From Chondrosia reniformis (taxonomy: Eukaryota > Porifera > Demospongiae > Chondrillida > Chondrillidae), in contig OX359189.1 in the NCBI GenBank assembly GCA_947172415.1, positions 456,501-520,500 on the forward strand: a stretch of DNA of 64,000 bases. Reading direction: 5' to 3'. The first letter of the stretch is position 1, and each line of letters starts with the position of its first letter. The position numbers and the translations under genes are program-made. Shown piece by piece: positions 9,658 to 22,678 of this stretch. The notes below the pieces were generated by a model that had not been told where the DNA came from, made no database searches, and saw only the letters and a program-made list of their open reading frames with translations.

Positions 9658-12600
9658 ATGACTTTCGCGGGACCAAATATGGCGATAAAGAGTTTGCGGC
9701 TGTGCTGTGTAGCGTTGTTCGTTCTGCCGTTCACATCCACAACCTATCTGACACTAAAGGTATGCGAAGGGACACGTTATATTATGAAAATGAAAGTGTA
9801 CAAGGAATTGCATATACGAATGCGTAACTGCCATAAACGTCTTTGTATTTGCAGAAGTCGTACACTGGAACAGTAGAAAGGTTTAGCACTGCAATTACCT
9901 TTAGTGAGTCTGTTAACAAATTAGAATGAATTAAATATCTCCATAAATAATACTACATTCACGCATGCATGCAGATATCGAACTTTTAAATAAGAGGCAT
10001 CATTCAGTTAATGCTAGCGTTTCTTTCGAAAACTGCTGTTGGAAAATTGAAGATAATGACACCAATTGCGAGGTATGTTCGACTTAAATATACTATACCT
10101 CTTACACTACATGCTTATAATAAGCTGCATATACTGCATTCCTATCACATATAGTGCATAAGTGCAATGATAACGTCCTTGCATGTATATCTTTAGGCCT
10201 ATGGATTTAATTTCATTTTTCCAGATTATGATTCTTCGACCAAGTAAAGTGCATTTGACAGTTCCTCCCTCCAACAGCTCTACAGCCACGCTGTACTTCT
10301 ACAATCTGGTACATCCAACCATAAGACATGTACACTTGTCAACCTTGATAATTCTCTCTCCATGCATGCATGTTCTTCTCTCATGAATAAGTACCCAAGG
10401 TATCGTCAGGGAGAGTGCTACTTTACCATCAGTTCAGTGGACACTGGAGGAAAACAGCATTCATGGGAGCACCAGCAACCATTTGACACAATACCAGATG
10501 GAGGTGTGCATACGTATATACATACCGCACTATATACATACCGCACTATATACATACCGCACTATATACTTACCGCACTATATACTTACCGCACTATATA
10601 CATACCGCACTATATACTTACCGCACTATATACATACTGCACTATATACATACCGCACTATATACTTACCGCACTATATACTTACCGCACTATATACATA
10701 CTGCACTATATACATACCGCACTATATACTTACCGCACTATATACATACCGCACTATATACTTACCGCACTATATACATACCGCACTATATACTTACCGC
10801 ACTATATACTTACCGCACTATATACATACTGCACTATATACATACCGCACTATATACTTACCGCACTATATACATACCGCACTATATACATACCGCACTA
10901 TATACTTACCGCACTATATACTTACCGCACTATATACTTACCGCACTATATACTTACCGCACTATATACTTACCGCACTATATACATACCGCACTATATA
11001 CATACCGCACTATATACTTACCGCACTATATACATACTGCACTATATACTTACCGCACTATATACATACCGCACTATATACATACCGCACTATATACTTA
11101 CCGCACTATATACTTACCGCACTATATACTTACCGCACTATATACTTACCGCACTATATACATACCGCACTATATACTTACCGCACTATATACTTACCGC
11201 ACTATATACATACTGCACTATATACTTACCGCACTATATACATACTGCACTATATACATACCGCACTATATACATACCGCACTATATACTTACCGCACTA
11301 TATACATACTGCACTATATACATACCGCACTATATACATACTGCACTATATACATACTGCACTATATACATACCGCACTATATACATACTGCACTATATA
11401 CATACCGCACTATATACATACTGCACTATATACATACCGCACTATATACATACTGCACTATATACATACCGCACTATATACATACCGCACTATATACATA
11501 CTGCACTATATACATACCGCACTATATACATACCGCACTATATACTTACCGCACTATATACATACTGCACTATATACATACCGCACTATATACATACCGC
11601 ACTATATACTTACCGCACTATATACATACTGCACTATATACATACCGCACTATATACATACTGCACTATATACATACTGCACTATATACATACCGCACTA
11701 TATACATACTGCACTATATACATACCGCACTATATACATACCGCACTATATACATACTGCACTATATACATACCGCACTATATACATACCGCACTATATA
11801 CTTACCGCACTATATACATACTGCACTATATACATACCGCACTATATACTTACCGCACTATATACATACTGCACTATATACATACCGCACTATATACATA
11901 CCGCACTATATACTTACCGCACTATATACATACTGCACTATATACTTACCGCACTATATACATACTGCACTATATACATACCGCACTATATACATACCGC
12001 ACTATATACTTACCGCACTATATACATACTGCACTATATACATACCGCACTATATACATACCGCACTATATACTTACCGCACTATATACATACTGCACTA
12101 TATACTTACCGCACTATATACATACTGCACTATATACATACTGCACTATATACATACTGCACTATATACATACCGCACTATATACATACCGCACTATATA
12201 CGTACATATACTATGCTGTGCATATAATTTCCACCACTTTCCAATTTGCACCATATATAGATAACATGACTGAATGTGAAGGTCTAGATCAGGTATGGAG
12301 TGGATGTGTTGATCCTATATATATATATCCTTATAGAGAGATATGCAATGAGTAAATATATTTACATATGACATTGTACTGTACCTGCATTTAGAAAGAT
12401 TTCAAAAATGAAAACTACAAATATTGTATATCAATAAAATGATGTTTTCCACTTTTTTTGGCATACGTGTTTTATAGTAGTTTTGATTTTGTTATAAAAG
12501 TATAGTTATAATATAGTATAGTATGGTTATAATATATATAGCTATTCCCTGTGCACTTAATTGCTGTCTATATACATGAAGTTTTATTATGATTACAAAT

Positions 12601-13790
12601 GGTATACTAGTGTGTAAGTAAATATATTATGCAGTTTGGATCTTCCTTATATGTGCCATCACTCCTCATGCAGGATAGGGACCGAGGGTGTAGGCCAGTG
12701 GACTGTGCAGTCAAGTACAGAGGACAAAGAAACTACTACCGCAACTCAACTGGTAGATGTGAAAAGGTGGTACCATGCAGTACAAGAGGAAAGGATGGCA
12801 TAACAATAGTAGCAGTAAGTCATCTGTGCAAACATGCATTATATATATTATAGACTATATATACTGCTCAAGTCCTATATACATACATACATACAGCTTG
12901 ATAGTGAGTATATGGTCTCTTTGTGTAGTACTATGACTGGGACACCAACACATGTCACCATCTTGATGATTTAGATGACAATAGGCTAAGCCAGATAGAG
13001 AGTGACATTGAAATAGAAAAGACTATCAACTCCTCAAAAGCCAAGTATTTTTCTGGTTTTGAACCACAGAAGTTAGAAAAAGAGGTACAGAAATTTCCCA
13101 GCTTCCCAGCTATATGAATTGAATAGTTGGTATATAACTGCTGTACATGTCTATGTTATTATATTGCAGTCTATATGTACATCTATACATGTCACAGAAT
13201 ATAACACTACAATGTAACAATGGAGTACAGGATGGAATTGTCTGCCAGTGTGATGAGGGATGGACATCTACAGGAATAGACCCAAATAACCCCACTATCT
13301 ACAACTGGTGCAATAAAGAGATAGCACTACCCAGTGAGATTATCAACAGCAGGCCTCCTAAAAAGGTTTCCATAGCAACAGAAATCTCAGTCACTGTAGT
13401 ATCCACCCCAATATAAAATCAAAAATATATTTACATTGGAATAGATTATAAATAAATTACTCTTATATAGACTACAATGTAGAAATGGATTATGCCTCTA
13501 CATCATGAACAAATACATAAAAACTATATATAAGGCTTGAAGATTGATCATAGGAAAGAGGTTCTATATACCCATCCAGCTGGGTACACTATATAATAAT
13601 AATATTACTAATTCCTTAACATTCTCATACCCTCACTTTAGTCAATATTGTGTTGATCACTTTGTGGATCTACCTACTGTATCGCTGTGGGATCAGAAGT
13701 CTTACAACGACTGAAATTAAAGTGGCTAACTTGATGCAAATGTCACTACATAAAGCAAGCAGCTGGTACAAGAAGAACTGATCAATGCAG
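9658..13790 (+). CDS. Unrecognised secreted or membrane Cys-rich protein
   Basis: About ten exons with consistent GT-AG junctions. A signal peptide (MAIKSLRLCCVALFVLPF, second in-frame Met) opens the protein. Ectodomain blocks follow: ENCCWKIEDNDTNCE, VHLTVPPSNSSTATLYFYNL, YRQGECYFTISSVDTGG, then GCRPVDCAVKYRG, NSTGRCEKVVPC, YYDWDTNTCHHLDDLDD and an EGF-like stretch with CNNGVQDGIVCQCDEGW. A final exon near 13643 would encode a hydrophobic helix (VNIVLITLWIYLLYRCG) and a short basic tail. Joining it in that frame needs a phase not supplied by the visible donor at KK; the phase that fits gives an early stop. So the C-terminus is unresolved: membrane-anchored or secreted. I do not recognise a family. 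One intron (10502-12260) holds the 1.7-kb 16-bp array. Confidence 0.6.
10504..12203. repeat. 1.7-kb minisatellite, 16-bp unit, about 105 copies
   Basis: The unit is CATACCGCACTATATA with two frequent single-base variants (CATA/CTTA and CCG/CTG) mixed along the array. It begins a few bases after the donor that follows IPDGG and ends about 55 bp before the acceptor ATATATAG that precedes DNMTECEG, so it sits wholly inside one intron. Because 16 is not a multiple of three and the unit has no stop in any phase, the array is open in all + frames, giving long meaningless frames. Confidence 0.95.
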
Positions 13791-13799
13791 GTCTTATAA

Positions 13800-14196
13800 A
13801 TGGCGCTATAAACAGTGAATATATGTAATTTCTATTATATACACTGAAACTATGTATGTTTGACTATATAAACAGTAATTGTTCTTTATTCACTTTACCA
13901 TGCATTAAATGGAAGTTTAAGTCTATAAGTCCATTTCATAGAGTTGCAGCACTAACAGTTACTGTACATTAATCAAATTCTAGTATACGAACTTAATGTA
14001 TAGTGAGAGATAGGGTGGATATCAAAATTTTTAAAACTTATTGGACATGCTTTGTGAATGCTGACGAGTGTTAGTGTTTGCTGCTCTAAATGTACATCAA
14101 TTAATACGTATCAACTAGTAAACTGTAGTGTCTGAAACCCTCGCAGTATACGGAACTCCGTATAACAGTAGGCATTCCACCGTTTGTCCGCAAGAA
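13800..14196. other. Intergenic, AT-rich
   Basis: About 400 bp between the 3' end of the Cys-rich protein gene and the myosin VI start codon. No coding signal or RNA gene is visible. It must contain the myosin VI promoter and 5' untranslated region. Confidence 0.5.
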
Positions 14197-17100
14197 ATGG
14201 AGGCCTTGGATAGCGGCCGAACAGTTTGGGTCACCCATCCAACCGAAGGGTACCAAATGGGAAAGATAGTCGATCTGGGAACGGACACGTTGACAGTAGC
14301 TCCAATACGGTCACCAAATAAGGTAACGGATTTGTCTAACTAGATGTGTCCTTCCATTTGTGTTAAACACATCTCATTTCGTCTGTCAGAACGTAGTCTT
14401 GAGATCTCAAGTCTTTTTCAGATTGGGTAGTTTCTTTGTGCTGTAGCACGTACTTCCAAACTAACCTAACGAAGCGTCTAAATCCATTTCCACGTAATCG
14501 GTGCATTACGATTACTGCAATGGAACAAAATAGCATTTAGTAATAGATTTCTCTAATTTTATTTACCCATGTTTCTATTAATCTGGACACCCAAGTAGAC
14601 CAGCAACTTTAGAATGGTGGTGGGTTCTTCCTGTTGAAATATCATTAACATCCATTAGTAGTCTCTATTTGAGTTCCTATTCGGCATAATGAACACAATT
14701 ATGAATAGTTTAACTGTTCACTGGGTCGCAAAACCTTCACTTCTCTAAACGTGTGAGCTTACTGCGGGACGCGTGTAAGGGATACTAGGTTCGTATTGCA
14801 GATGTATGTTAGCTGCTGGTGAAGGCTTCCGAAGCGACGTATGCTTCCGAGAGAAGATCGCCACCTTGTGTGTAGAATGGCTGATTGTTTGTGTGTGATG
14901 TTGAGAATGGGATAACGAGTTGTCATTTTTTGCAATAATTGCATTCATTTAAGAAACCATTCGTTAGAGATACCTAACCCTTACAGGCTAGTATATAGAA
15001 GCCAAACTTGTAGGTGACTGAATGTAGGATGTTGCTCAGTGAGTGAAGAGACAGAGATGATATAATGTGTGATTTAAGGACTGAAAATGACTTCTCTGAA
15101 ATAATGCTGAAAGGAAAATGTTTCTAAACGCTGCCAGAGATGCATAGTGAATGTTAATGGTTAATTTGCTATTTCAATTAGATATATATAGTGTGGTATT
15201 TGGGTAGTTGTTTAACAAGACCGAGTGGTTAAAGTACTGATGGTCGCTTACTACCCACACAAGTACCGTTATCTCCTTGCTGTTGCTATCATAACAGTAG
15301 TCGACCCAGTCATTTGAATTCAAATGTTCTCCCTTTTCTCACTGTATTGATCAAACTGTTCAGCTTTGATTTGTAACACATGACCTCACAGCGCCTACAA
15401 AGACCTTATACTGTACAACTTGTAGGAAACAGACTTGTTTTTATGTATCCCACCCACCCCTACCCATCGGCCACACCCACCCCCTACCCATCGGCCACCC
15501 CCTACCCATCGGCCACCCCCTACCCATCGGTCACCCCCACCCCCTACCCATCGGTCACCCCCTACCCATCGGTCACCCCCTACCCATCGGCCACCCCCTA
15601 CCCATCGGTCACCCCCTACCCATCGGCCACCCCCTACCCATCGGTCGCCCCCTACCCATCGGTCACCCCCTACCCATCGGCCACGCCCTACTCATCAGTC
15701 ATCCCCACCCCCTACCCATCGGTCACACCCACCCCACTTCTCCTAAAGTAATCCCTCATCCCTGTGCCAACTTGCCGTCTCTTTCTCCTTCTTGCAGACA
15801 GTTACGGATGTGTATGACAGAGTATTTCCAGCTGATGAAACTGGTAACCATGTCGACGACAATTGTAAGTGAATTACTTCCATATTAGGTACTACATTTG
15901 CTCTTTTTTATTTAATTGTATTAATGAGATACTATTTCATTGACAATTAACAAACCTGTAATATTCAATAGATCGCTAAGTGTCACTTAGATCAAACATC
16001 AGAATTAAATCTTACCCTATTTCTCCTCCTTATTTCTCTTTCTCCCTCTCCCTCTCTCCAGGTTCACTAATGTACCTGAATGAAGCCACACTATTGCACA
16101 ACCTTAAAGTTAGATATGAAAGACACCGTATTTATGTAAGTACATGAAAAATGCTACATGCTTGTAATGTACCTTGGACTTTGCACTTTGGACTGTACTG
16201 TGTGCTTCAGTTTGTAATGTTTTGGAATGAACACTTCTCTGATGTGGTCCTCCAGTGATACCCTATCAGAACAAGGCTTGGGGCAGTGAAGTGAAGTTCT
16301 GTGAATGTATAAAGTCATTATGACCATGCCTTATTGGCATTTTGATTGATTATTATAGAAAATTCTCTTCATTCCATTACATCTTCACTAAACATTGAAC
16401 ATTCAAATTATTTATTTTCTCGGTTTATTTATAGACATACACGGCTAATATATTATTAGCAGTTAACCCATACAAAGAAATTAAAGGGTTATACTCAGAG
16501 GAAACCATTAGAAAGTATACTGGAAAAAGTATAGGAGTCATGCCACCTCATGTATTTGCTATAGGTGAGTATAGCAGCCAATGGTCACATGCTAGTCATG
16601 TGCAAGTCATGTGATCATCACATGTAGGGTTTAAGGTATTAGTTTGCATCCTTTAGCTGATAAAGCCTTTCGGGAGATGAAGGCACTCAAGTGGAGTCAA
16701 TCCATTATTGTCAGTGGAGAGAGTGGAGCTGGGAAGACAGAATCTACTAAATCCATTCTTAGGTTCCTCACTGTCTCTTATGGAGCAACTGCTGGCGTTA
16801 TTGAGCAGAGAATTGTGGAAGGTAACATTCTGTTTAATTCTGAAGTGTGAGGTTCTGACATATAGAAATCTCATTCTCCGTTGCTCTTTCACTTTAGCAA
16901 ATCCTCTAATGGAGTCATTTGGTAATGCCAAAACAATGCGGAACAATAATAGCAGTCGTTTTGGAAAGTTTATAGAAGTCCATTACAATGAAAAGGTACT
17001 CTAAGTCTTGTAGTTTAGTGGCTTCTTATTTGAGGTTTCTTATTTAGGGCTTCTTATCATTTGGGGGCTTCTTATGTAGAGCTTCATAATGAAGTTGCTT

Positions 17101-20100
17101 AATTGGGCAACTTTTATTTGCCTGTCTGTCTCATTGTGTGTCTAGTTTGGTGTAGTAGGAGGCCTCGTCTCTCACTACTTGCTGGAGAAATCTAGGATCT
17201 GTAGCCAGATGGCGGAGGAGAGGAACTACCATGTGTTTTATCGTCTGCTAGCTGGAGCACCACCACAATTGAGAGAGGAACTTTATATTGATCCAAATGC
17301 AGTTTACAGGGTGAGATTTATTTTATTTAAAGAAATATCTTAATCTTCTCCTGTGAAATAATTTCCATTTAAATTGTTAAATATATTCTTATTCTATTGT
17401 CAACATACACATTAAACCTAACGTTATTGTATCTATTATGCAATGTAATGGTTGCCATGGTGTAGTATTTGAACCCAAAGTCCAGAAAGGAGAAGTCTAT
17501 TGATGACCTTGGGGCCTACCAGGTGATGATGACCTCGATGGAGAAGGTAGGTCTGACCTCCGAGGAACAGCTAGACCTCCTCAGATTAGTAGCAGCCGTG
17601 CTGCACCTTGGCAACATATCCTTTGAGGAGTTTACAAAGGACAACAAAGGTGTGTATTTGTTACATCCATGCCATCTTGCATCATCTTGCATCATCTTGC
17701 ATCATCTTGCATCATCGGTTGGCTACAGCACTTTTAAATATTACTGTAACTGTGGATGTGACAGCCCACATGCATGTAGCCGGGATGGAAGGAGAATTAT
17801 TTAATAGGCTATGGATTACCAACCAGGATATTAATTCATATTAATTTTTTGTGCATTGTTCATTTTATTTTTAGAGCAAAGTGCCGTCTCCAGAGAATCC
17901 TTCAAGTCATTCTCAGCTGCCTGCAAGCTGTTGGGATTGGAAGAGAGTGAATTGAGGAGGGGCCTCGTTGCCAGGGTGATGACCACCACAAAGGGAGGCG
18001 GCATGGGTACTATCATCAAGTACGCACCTAAATGGAACTTCAAAGGACTTGGTGTCTTTGATGTGGGTTCATAAACGTGTTTGTTTATTTCTACAGTATA
18101 CCCCTGAAGGGAGACCAGGCCAACAACGCCAGAGATGCACTAGCTAAGGCCCTTTACCTCAGAATGTTTGACTGGGTTGTCAACCGGATCAATCAGTGTT
18201 TCCCATTCCAGTCTTCCAGCTACTACATCGGAGTATTGGATATTGCTGGGTTCGGTAGGTATCACTGATAAGGAAGTAGTGCTTTACAAGTTATTTTTAT
18301 TTGTTTTGTATTGTTTGACAGAGTATTTCCAAGAAAATGGTTTTGAACAGTTTTGTATCAATTATTGTAATGAAAAACTGCAACAATTATTCAACAAACG
18401 AATACTCAAGGAAGTGAGTTTGAGTTGTGCTTCAACTTGACAATAATTTCCTCCTCAATCGTATTTGCACTCTCCCTGACCTCACATCTCCCACCTCTCT
18501 GACATGCCCTTCCCACCTCTCTGACATGCCCTTCCCACCTCTCTGACATGCCCCTCCCACCTCTCTGACCTGCCCCTCCCCCTTCCCCTCCATGTGCCTG
18601 ATTTCAGGAGCAGCAACTCTATGGAAGAGAAGGTCTCAGTGTGAGGGAGGTCGTCTTTGTCGATAACCAGGATTGTATCAGTCTCATAGAGGCAAAGATC
18701 CATGGATTGTTAGATCTCTTGGATGAAGAATGTAAGCTACCCAAAGCCTCCAATCAGCATTACACAACCTCTCTTCATCAGAAACACAAGGGACACTTCA
18801 GACTGGAAGTAAGAATATTGTGCAATAGTTTACCTCTGTGGCTATGAATATAATTTATCTATGAATATAATTAATTTTCTCTGTCATCAACTTCTCGTAA
18901 CTTGTAGTTGCCCCGTAAATCCAAATTGAATTATGAAAGAAGTCTTCGTGATGATGAAGGATTCATCATTCGTCACTTTGCCGGAGCTGTATGCTACAGA
19001 ACCGAAGGTTTCATTGACAAGAACAACGATGCACTGCATGACAACCTGGAGGCAGTGATATCTGGGAGCAAGAGCCCATTCATCAGATCGCTCTTCCCTG
19101 AATCAGAAGTGTCCAGAAGTACATCGGGCACAAAGAAGCTTGCCTTAGTCAGTGTAGGAAGCAAGTTTAGGGTGAGTATGACTGATGGAATGTTGCTTTA
19201 ACAGAAGTCATTCTTAAATTTCCTTTTTGAAGGTTTTCCTTCAGTTTTTAATGTTAAATTTGCTCAGCTTTTCGACCAATCTGTAAACTTGTCTCTTTAT
19301 ATTTCAGAGTCAATTGAGTGAGTTGATGAAGAAACTGAAAGGTACAGGTGCCAGTTTCATTCGTTGTTTGAAACCAAATATGACAATGGAAAGTGATCAT
19401 TTTGTTGGAGGTCAAATTCTGTCCCAACTTCAATGTGCTGGAATGGTATCTGTACTGGAACTCATGCAGGGGGGATACCCCTCTAGAGCGCCATTTTCAG
19501 ATTTATATGCAATGTGAGTTTTACCAGTATTTAAAGGGCCACTGTCATGAAAAAGGAAAATTTCATAATCGATAGATATTACCACATTAAAGATATTACC
19601 TTAATTTTCATTTTTCATGATAGTGGTCCTTTAAGTTATATGAATTTATCCTAACGTTGGTTCAACCTTTACCATTCTTTTATTTGTGTTTTTCAGGTAT
19701 AAGAGCTTTCTTCCTGAACACCTTGCAAAGCTGGATCCAAGAACCTTCTCTAGGGCTCTCTTTATGGCCGTCGGAATGAATGAACAAGACTTCAGCTTTG
19801 GAATGTCCAAGGTCTTCTTCAAGGCTGGAAAGGTACACATTCTACATCATTTATATTATTATCACATAAGTATATGAATATTATTTGTACATTCTGATGG
19901 CTAGTTTATACATATTACATGTAACACATGAATGTATTAATATACTAGTATGTACGTATATACATGTATGTATAATAATTCTGCAGTTTGCTGAGTTTGA
20001 TCAAATCATGAAGTCTGATCCGGAGAACTTGGCTAGTCTAATTAACCGTGTTCAGCACTGGCTAGTGAGACAAAGATGGAAGAAAATCATTTATGGAGCC

Positions 20101-22458
20101 ATCTGTGTTCTCAAATGTAAGTCTAGACTGTAGATGTGGCAGCCATTTGTATCAAGGGTCTATCTAGCTGTTCATGTGGCAGCCATTTGTATCAAGGGTC
20201 TATCTAGCTGTATATGTGGCAGCCATTTGTATCAAGGGTCTATCTAGCTATATATGTGGCAGCCATTTGTATCAAGGGTCTATCTAGCTGTACATGTGGC
20301 AGCCATTTATATATAGAAGTCTAACTAGCCATACTAGATAGGTGGTGATGAATGTGCCAAGACTACTAACATCAGATCTGATTGGCTGATGACCAGTGAG
20401 CACAGGGGCCATCTGAACCTATAGCCTCTCCTCTCGCTAGCAACAACATGGCTACCACAGGGTCTGGCTGCTCAGGATATTTTGTTTCTCTGTAGTGGCC
20501 AATAAAATCAAGTATCGTCATAGCAACGCCATCATTATTCAGAAGTATGTTCGCATGTACCTTGTGCGTCTAAAGCACCGACCAAGATACAAAGGGATTA
20601 CCAAGCTGAAATCTTTAAGAAGAAGAATAGAAATCATGAGAGAAATTGGTAAACAGAGACAATCTAGCAGATACCAGTTGAAGTTACATTTATTTCTCTT
20701 TGATCCCATGGATCCTTTTTAGTGAATGTCCTGAAGAAAGATAAGGAAGGACTTGTGAAGAGGATTACTGAGATGGAACAGACATTGGAGAGTGAAATAG
20801 CTCACATTCAGTCAGCCATAGTTACTCAGGAGATGATTGACAGTAATTATAACATGTTACTACGGCAAAGCGAACAGTTCATTAAAGAACTTCAGTTGAG
20901 GGAACAGAAACAAATTGAGGAAGAGAAAGAGGTAACTGATGTGTAGTGTGGATGTTTGTCTTATTTGACTGCTTGGTTGTATTCCCACTGTCTGACAGGC
21001 TGAACGTCTTCGTAAGCTGAAGGAAGAACAAGAACGACTTAGAAGGATACAGGAGGAGATGGAAAGAGAAAGGAAACGCAAAGAAGAAGAAGAGAGACGT
21101 AGAAGACAGGAAGAAGAAGAGAGGAGAATGTAAGAGGATCATTCTATCTTCTTATTAAGAGACCTTGTGCTACATAAGAGACCTAGGGCTACTTATTAAG
21201 AGACCTAGGCTACTTAGAGACACTTATATCTACATTCATATCATAGTAAAGCAGAGATGGAAGCAAGACGTAAGCGCGAAGAAGAAGAGGCTCAAAAGAG
21301 GAGAGAGGAAGAAGAAAGGAAAAGGAAAGAAGAGGAAGAACTAGAGAGATTGAAACTGGTATGTTGTTTAAAATTCTGATAAGATTTTTAAAATCTCTAT
21401 ATTTCCTGTTTAGAAGCAACATCGGGAAGAAGAAGAGAAAAAGTTAGTAAAATCATAAATCTTGTTTGGTAATCCTGCTGTTCAAAATCACCCAAACTCT
21501 GTCTTCTCTCTCTAGGCGAATACAGGAAGAACAAGAGAGAAGAGATTATGAACTTGCCTTGCGACTTTCAGAAGATGAAGGTCAAGGCCAGAATGTGATA
21601 ATTGAAGCATCTGTAGCGAAACCGTTGGAGTCTCGCTTAGCCAGACAGTCCCTGAAGAGGTCGGAGAAGTATGCCAGCAAACAGCAAGAATCTCTGAGGA
21701 AGAAGTATGACCTCAGCAAATGGAAATATGCTGACCTCAGGGATACCATCAATACATCCTGTGGTGAGTGCTATAAAAATAGGCAGTTGTTTATCTACTG
21801 CAGATTGTCCCTTTTGTAATTCTTAAAATCCTATCTGGTTTGTACTAGATATCGACTTGTTAGAAGCGTGTCGCGATGAGTTTCATAGAAGACTTAAAGT
21901 TTACCATGCCTGGAAGATGAAGAACAGAGCTATGAAGAAGACATCCTCAGCTTCTAGGATGCCTGAATCTGTCCAACAAGAAGGTATAATAGTGTTAGGG
22001 ACTTTATTCTTTATCTTGCTTCAACAACTCCTTTGTCTCTCTTGTCTACCTTAGCCATCCAGAATCCTCCCACTCCTCCAGTACGCAAGAGCAGCTTGTC
22101 AAGTCCGACTGCTGCTCAACCTCCTGCAGAGATACCACCCAACAACACACAGCGCTTCTTCCGCGTCCCCTTCGTCCGTCCGGATCCACCTGGCCAGCGC
22201 AGCCTGAACAAGAAGAAAGGGTGGTGGTTTGCACACTTTGATGGTCAGTGGGTTGTGCGTCAGTTGGAACTTCATCCAGACAGGGAGCCCCTCCTCCTCG
22301 TGGCTGGAGTTGACGACATGCAAATGTGCGAACTAAGCCTGGATGAAACAGGTCTGGCAAGGAAGAGGGGGGCAGAAATCCTGGAACATGATTTTGAGAC
22401 TGTTTGGAAGAAATATGGTGGCAGACCTTACACGGCTCCTGCTCAAAGGAAGAAGTAG
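14197..22458 (+). CDS. MYO6: Unconventional myosin VI (minus-end-directed)
   Basis: About two dozen exons, with full-length domain order. Motor: [15 protein letters not shown] start, [17 protein letters not shown]-loop [10 protein letters not shown], switch [11 protein letters not shown], switch II DIAGFE (codon split over an intron), actin-binding FIRCLKPN and the converter end [21 protein letters not shown]. The segment after the converter ([20 protein letters not shown]) corresponds to the myosin VI-specific insert 2 that reverses direction; an IQ-like helix ([19 protein letters not shown]) follows. Next is a strongly charged single alpha-helix/coiled segment ([13 protein letters not shown]). 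The tail has the cargo motif RRL in [11 protein letters not shown], and [11 protein letters not shown] where mammals have WWY. It ends in [13 protein letters not shown] and beyond. Intron 1 (14323-15797) is 1.5 kb. Its role is endocytic and vesicle transport on actin. Confidence 0.96.
15455..15745. repeat. C-rich minisatellite in MYO6 intron 1 (18-bp unit)
   Basis: Tandem copies of CCCCCTACCCATCGGTCA with GTC/GCC variants and a few longer CCCACC inserts. They lie about 50 bp upstream of the acceptor CTTCTTGCAG before TVTDVYD. Noncoding; the two overlapping Pro-rich frames are artefacts of the repeat. Confidence 0.9.
18485..18600. repeat. Pyrimidine minisatellite next to a MYO6 acceptor
   Basis: About five copies of a 23-24-bp unit CCCACCTCTCTGACATGCC. 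They end directly in the polypyrimidine tract and acceptor TGATTTCAG of the exon starting [11 protein letters not shown]. Each copy carries CTGAC, a branch-point-like pentamer, followed by pyrimidines. Confidence 0.8.
19531..19634. mobile_element. MITE with TTAA ends in a MYO6 intron
   Basis: The left end TTAAAGGGCCACTGTCATG and the right end CATGATAGTGGTCCTTTAA are inverted repeats; about 29 of 32 bases match if the arms are extended inward. Both ends begin with TTAA, the target used by piggyBac-type elements. The element is about 104 bp with no coding capacity. Assignment to a piggyBac-type family is inference from the termini. Confidence 0.65.
20135..20312. repeat. 40-bp tandem repeat, about 4.5 copies, MYO6 intron
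   Basis: TGTGGCAGCCATTTGTATCA recurs at 20135, 20175, 20215, 20255 and 20295 with an exact 40-bp period. It begins 18 bp after the donor following VLK. Confidence 0.95.
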
Positions 22459-22678
22459 AGAATTCAAAACGTCATTTCATAGGAGATGTTGTATCATAAA
22501 TTAACAATTTAGTTAATGCTTTATTTATGATAAACAATTTTCATTGTATGTACGTATAATTACATGTGAAACAGTGTAGTGTTATTTATGCTTAAAATTT
22601 CTTTAGTTATAATTTTATACATTCTTAAAGAAAGTAAATTCCTTTTCCATTGCACTTGCTTCATTCAATGTGAGATAA

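Noticed and set aside
10362..12264. Two overlapping 590-620-residue open frames of Tyr/Ile/His/Thr repeats
   Set aside because: They come from a 16-bp repeat without stops in any phase; all three frames are open, and the array is bounded by splice sites of a real gene.
15380..15751. Pro/Thr-rich proteins at the MYO6 intron 1 array
   Set aside because: Two overlapping frames over an 18-bp repeat inside a myosin VI intron.
22046..22360. Minus-strand frame over the myosin VI tail
   Set aside because: The + frame gives the conserved myosin VI cargo-binding domain.
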